DNA of 64,000 nucleotides from positions 1 through 64,000 of the forward strand of contig CAZVFX010000008.1 of assembly GCA_964626565.1 (NCBI GenBank), in the 5' to 3' direction. Every line of letters begins with the position of its first letter. Position 1 is the first letter of the stretch. The DNA is from CAZVFX01 sp964626565 (GTDB lineage Bacteria; Myxococcota_A; UBA9042; CAIXZC01). Below the pieces are notes generated by a model. It did not search any database. It had not been told where the DNA came from and saw only the letters and a list, made by a program, of their open reading frames with translations. Positions 60,952-64,000 of the stretch are shown one piece after another. The translations under genes were made by a program, and so were the position numbers.

Positions 60952-61716
60952 ATGAAGCTGAAGGATTACGTAACTTTAGGCAATCTGTTGTGCGGTATGG
61001 CCGTCTTCGTTTGCCTCATGCACCACCGATTCGACCTGGGTTGCTACCTCATCATCCTGGGCTGGATATTCGACGCGTTGGACGGCCTGGTTGCGCGTCT
61101 CACCAAGCAGTTCAACAAGTTTGGCGGCGAATTGGACAACCTGTGCGACCTGGTCACCTATTCGGTGGCCCCCGGGTTCCTGATTTTCTACGCCTTCTAC
61201 TACATCGCGGACTATCACATCCTGTTCTCCTCGGCCATCGCGTTCCTGCCGGTGGCGGTTGGCACCATCAGGGCGGCACGCTACAACGTTCGGCGGGCTG
61301 AATTTCCGGGCTTCTTTATCGGCCTGCCCCGCACCGCGTTCGCGCTGGTGATGGTCGCGCTGCTGCAATCATCCCTGTTCCAATTCCTGGGGCCCTACTT
61401 CTCCGGATACCTCTACCTGATTCCCGCGGCCATCATCGTGCTCATCTCGTTCATGCTCATGTCCACAAAGCCGTTCGTCGGTCATCACGACCGCAAGTGG
61501 GGCGGACTGGTGAAGTTCGGCATGTGGTGGTTCATCATTTCCGTACCGGTGGGCTTCTTCGGAGGCTGGCTGATATTCGGCTACCCGGAACTCGTTTTTG
61601 ATGTGCTGCTGTTCGACCTGCTGGTCTACATGCTCATCGGCGACCTGGCGGTGCCGCGGGAACTGCGGGCCGAAGTAAGGGCGTATATCAAGGAGTGGGA
61701 GGCGATGGGGGAGTAG
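60952..61716 (+). CDS. pssA: CDP-diacylglycerol-serine O-phosphatidyltransferase
   Basis: 254 residues. Inner-membrane enzyme that makes phosphatidylserine from CDP-diacylglycerol and serine, the precursor of phosphatidylethanolamine. The CDP-alcohol phosphotransferase motif D-G-x2-A-R-x8-G-x3-D-x3-D is complete: DGLVARLTKQFNKFGGELDNLCD holds all residues. The start YVTLGNLLCGM is typical of PssA, and about seven or eight hydrophobic helices follow. Eight bp after the EF-G gene; converges with the FYDLN gene, with 2 bp between stops. Confidence 0.93.
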   Translation: MKLKDYVTLGNLLCGMAVFVCLMHHRFDLGCYLIILGWIFDALDGLVARLTKQFNKFGGELDNLCDLVTYSVAPGFLIFYAFYYIADYHILFSSAIAFLPVAVGTIRAARYNVRRAEFPGFFIGLPRTAFALVMVALLQSSLFQFLGPYFSGYLYLIPAAIIVLISFMLMSTKPFVGHHDRKWGGLVKFGMWWFIISVPVGFFGGWLIFGYPELVFDVLLFDLLVYMLIGDLAVPRELRAEVRAYIKEWEAMGE

Positions 61717-61718
61717 CC

Positions 61719-62012
61719 CTACTCTTCTTCGTCTTCGTCATTCTCGTCGTATCCGAGAACCTCTTCAGGCGGAGTCAGTGAATCGTCCGGGCCGCTTACC
61801 GCCGCATCGGCTTCTTTGTCTTCGGCTTCCAGCTTGTCCTCTTCTTCCGCTTCGAGGTCTTCCTCTTCGAGGACCTCTTCTTCCTCTGCCGCCTCGTCCG
61901 CCTGGTCTGCCCCGCACTTGGGGCACACGGCTTTGGGCTTGTTCAGATCATAGAACTTGCATAGGCAGTTGAAGCACGTGAATTTGACACCCCACTTGCT
62001 CGGCTCGGCCAT
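61719..62012 (-). CDS. FYDLN-acid family zinc-ribbon protein
   Basis: 97 residues from the ATG at 62012 (GGAGG 6 nt upstream). The N-terminal 38 residues have CFNCLCKFYDLNKP and CPKCGADQ: the family's FYDLN sequence inside a two-CxxC zinc ribbon. The rest is almost wholly Glu, Asp and Ala (EEEEVLEEEDLEAEEED), probably disordered. The family is widespread in Proteobacteria, and its function is not established; a nucleic-acid- or protein-binding role is plausible from the ribbon and acid tail. Upstream in-frame codons carry no ribosome site. Confidence 0.9.
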   Translation of the reverse strand: MAEPSKWGVKFTCFNCLCKFYDLNKPKAVCPKCGADQADEAAEEEEVLEEEDLEAEEEDKLEAEDKEADAAVSGPDDSLTPPEEVLGYDENDEDEEE

Positions 62013-62052
62013 CGTCGTCCTCCGTGACAGTTCCCCAGCACAAGTCGGCAGA

Positions 62053-62081
62053 TTGATAGCCATGTTCAAAAGGTTTGTCAA
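62053..62081 (-). promoter_or_regulatory. Promoter for the FYDLN gene
   Basis: On the minus strand a perfect TTGACA, 17 nt, then TATCAA, 41 bp upstream of the ATG. Confidence 0.55.
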
Positions 62082-62100
62082 GCAGAAACAGAATGCGCTG

Positions 62101-62129
62101 TTGCCTGCTCTTCGACCCTTCTGTATAAT
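62101..62129 (+). promoter_or_regulatory. Promoter for the Cys-rich secreted protein
   Basis: TTGCCT, 17 nt, then a perfect TATAAT, 33 bp upstream of the ATG at 62162. The best sigma70-type match in the window. Confidence 0.65.
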
Positions 62130-62161
62130 CGGCTTGAAATGTGCGTGTTCGGAGAGCCGGA

Positions 62162-64000
62162 ATGAAAAGGTGGATGCAGGTCTCAACGCTCATCATATTG
62201 CTCACACCGGCGGTCGCGGCGGGCTTTACGGTAGTCAACGAGACCTTTGAATCGGATTGGGCCAACTTCACAGAGAACACTGCCTGGGACAGCGGGTATT
62301 GCCTCGACGCCTGGAGGAGTGACAAGAGTAACGGCGTTATGGCCGGGCGGGACGACGGCTGCGAGCAGTGCGGATGCAATTTCGAGGTTTGGACTCAGGG
62401 CAGCGATGTGTGCGTCTATTCAGACCCTTTCGACAACCACATCACCGTGGGGGACAAGTACTGGCAGAATTACGTCTACACCGTCAGCTTCCGCAACGCG
62501 GACGACGACACCCTGGGCGTCGTGTTCCGCTACTCCAACACCGCCAACTACTACCTGTTCGCGCTGAGCCGCGGCGACATGCCCGGTCTCAACTCCTGCG
62601 ACGAGAATTTCGGCGGTGCGCGCCTCTACCGCATATCCCAGGGAGAAGCGACGCTGCTGAAAGAAGACCCCTTCTGGATCTACTCGTTGAACAAGACGCA
62701 CAACATCAGGGTGACCGTCATGGGCACCCACATAAAGGTCGAGTTCGATGAAAACGCGGACGGCGCATTCGAACAGGGAGAGGTCTTTTTTGAGCAGCAC
62801 GACAAGAGCCAGGATGCGCACCTCACCGGCCGAATCGGGCTGTACGCATTCCAAAACGGAATTCAGGGGGTGCCGGGAGAAACGGCTCCTTGTGCCAATA
62901 AGCAGTGCTGGTTCGATAACGCCGCAGTGGATCTTCTGCCTCCGGAAAACGAAGCGTGCGGCGACGTGAGCTTCCAGGGCAAGTGTGCGGGCAACACGCT
63001 GGTCTGGTGCGACCTTGCCGGCGAATCGGTGGCTTTCCCATGCGGTGAAGGCTCCTGCTGTAAATGGGTTTCCTCGGAGAACCTCTACACCTGTGCACCG
63101 GACAACCAGTGTATGGGCTGCGTCGACGACTGCCAGCCCGACGACACCGGCTGTTCATCCAACCTGACCCACTCTCTCTCCTGTGGGCAGGGGGACGATG
63201 ATGCCTGCCTGGAGCCGGTGTTCACGCTGTGCGACCCGGGGTACATTTGTGACCCCGCCGCGGGGCAATGCATTTCAAGCTGCGTCGGGAACTGTGCAGG
63301 TAAGGAGTGTGGCCCCGACGGCTGCGGTGGAGAGTGCGGAGCTTGCGAGTTCCCCGAAGAATGCGTGGACACCGATTGCGAGGTGGTCAACCCCGGCGGT
63401 GTGGGCGACCCATGCTCCGTGGGCGCACAGTGTGCATCGAGCCTCTGCCTGGTCACTGAGGCCGGCAAGATTTGCACCATCTCTTGTGTGGGCCAGGTAG
63501 TGTGCCCGCCCGGGTATCAGTGCGAAGACATTCCCATCGAGACGGGCTCCCTGGAGGCTTGCATGCCTTCCGGTGAGTGTGCGTCGGCCTGCTCGAGCAA
63601 GCAGTGCGGTGATGACGGTTGTGGAGGTAGCTGCGGCACGTGCCCGGCAGACCTGGAGTGCAGCGCAGGGTTGTGCAAACACAAGTCCGGCCAGGACTGC
63701 GATGCCTCAGTGGAGTGCGCCAGCGGTTTGTGCATTCATTTTCAAACCGGAACCATGTGCTCGACCCCCTGCAGCACCGACGAAGGTTGCCTGCCGGGTT
63801 GGGCCTGCACCCCATGGCTGTCACCACAAACCCCCCACGTCTGCGCCCCCAAGAGCACGATGCAAGCCTACTCCGAATGCCAGGAATTGGGAGCTTGCCT
63901 GACGTCGTGCCCTAACGATAATGAAGGCTGCCTTGCCGCTTGCTTCTTTCTCGGTAGCCCCGAGGCCCAGAAGACTTACGCAGCCATCCATAACTGCCTG
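62162..64000 (+). CDS. Secreted Cys-rich protein with LamG-like N-terminal domain, 3' end beyond window
   Basis: 613 codons are visible and the frame is still open at the edge. The ATG follows GGAGAG by 5 nt, and a signal peptide (VSTLIILLTPAVAAG) follows. Residues about 22-265 resemble a laminin-G/DUF1080 jelly roll (VVNETFESDWANFTENTAWD, GVVFRYSNTANYYLFALSRG, HNIRVTVMGTHIKVEFD). After this come many Cys-rich units: KCAGNTLVWCD, CGEGSCCKW, and two copies of CxxxCxxK(E/Q)CGxDGCGGxCGxC. The repeated CG-DGCGG motif is common in secreted proteins of Myxococcota. It is probably extracellular and disulfide-rich; no enzyme motif is visible in this part. Confidence 0.8.
   Translation, partial: MKRWMQVSTLIILLTPAVAAGFTVVNETFESDWANFTENTAWDSGYCLDAWRSDKSNGVMAGRDDGCEQCGCNFEVWTQGSDVCVYSDPFDNHITVGDKYWQNYVYTVSFRNADDDTLGVVFRYSNTANYYLFALSRGDMPGLNSCDENFGGARLYRISQGEATLLKEDPFWIYSLNKTHNIRVTVMGTHIKVEFDENADGAFEQGEVFFEQHDKSQDAHLTGRIGLYAFQNGIQGVPGETAPCANKQCWFDNAAVDLLPPENEACGDVSFQGKCAGNTLVWCDLAGESVAFPCGEGSCCKWVSSENLYTCAPDNQCMGCVDDCQPDDTGCSSNLTHSLSCGQGDDDACLEPVFTLCDPGYICDPAAGQCISSCVGNCAGKECGPDGCGGECGACEFPEECVDTDCEVVNPGGVGDPCSVGAQCASSLCLVTEAGKICTISCVGQVVCPPGYQCEDIPIETGSLEACMPSGECASACSSKQCGDDGCGGSCGTCPADLECSAGLCKHKSGQDCDASVECASGLCIHFQTGTMCSTPCSTDEGCLPGWACTPWLSPQTPHVCAPKSTMQAYSECQELGACLTSCPNDNEGCLAACFFLGSPEAQKTYAAIHNCL

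Noticed and set aside
1..64000. tRNA, rRNA or riboswitch genes
   Set aside because: I scanned the intergenic stretches and saw no cloverleaf, rRNA or known aptamer pattern; most gaps are under 150 bp. A covariance-model search would be needed for certainty.

Overview
The window looks like a chromosomal segment of a high-GC, Gram-negative bacterium of the Myxococcota / former Deltaproteobacteria type. The evidence is the density of secreted lipoproteins with acidic or Cys-rich linkers, a set of TPR and beta-barrel genes resembling the Glt gliding/envelope complex, a FadL-type porin, FHA and phytochrome-type histidine kinases, a FYDLN-acid protein and Cys-rich secreted proteins with the CGPDGCGG-type motif. 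Genes are packed tightly on both strands. Many neighbours are coupled by ATGA or TGATG overlaps, and several starts are GTG or TTG with strong Shine-Dalgarno sequences. I see no rRNA, tRNA, CRISPR array, prophage or transposase gene.

Layout. (1) 1-11019, minus strand: a probable operon for an envelope machine, made of a von Willebrand A protein, two paralogous outer-membrane barrels (GltA/GltB-like) and three large TPR proteins (GltC-, GltD- and GltE-like); the last runs off the window edge. (2) 11231-12943, plus: a cytosolic FHA-GAF histidine kinase, divergent from that operon. (3) 13000-18806, minus: a beta-propeller-like exported protein, a glycosidase-like lipoprotein, a HEAT/ARM-like protein and truD. 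(4) 18924-23696: a FadL-family channel, a membrane-tethered pseudokinase, and a membrane dipeptidase gene cut by an in-frame TAG. (5) 23811-28764, plus: an ECF sigma factor, zinc-finger anti-sigma factor, caspase-like protease fused to a probable outer-membrane barrel, and Kelch lipoprotein. (6) 28765-29358: a gene-free stretch holding a 187-bp element with terminal inverted repeats (MITE-like). (7) 29359-36871: an LSm-like/barrel exported protein, a PNGase F-like lipoprotein, a propeller lipoprotein, glycogen phosphorylase and a small CPNC protein.

(8) 36963-45183, minus: three tandem paralogous lipoproteins of about 900 residues. Two carry an apparent clan-CD His-Cys dyad; the third has lost both residues. 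(9) 45263-47860: an enzyme with the architecture of rifampicin phosphotransferase. (10) 47993-52721: two DUF3857/transglutaminase-type exported proteins (the second without catalytic Cys and His) and an auxin-efflux-type carrier. (11) 52739-55229: a response regulator overlapping a REC-PAS histidine kinase. (12) 55334-58769: a nucleoside salvage operon (pyrimidine phosphorylase, CNT transporter, purine nucleoside phosphorylase). (13) 58895-62012: EF-G, phosphatidylserine synthase and a FYDLN protein. (14) 62162-64000: the start of a large Cys-rich secreted protein.

The strongest leads for something undescribed are the ECF-controlled caspase-barrel/Kelch operon and the triplet of clan-CD-like surface lipoproteins with one dead copy. 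Both would place caspase-fold proteases at the cell envelope rather than in the cytosol.
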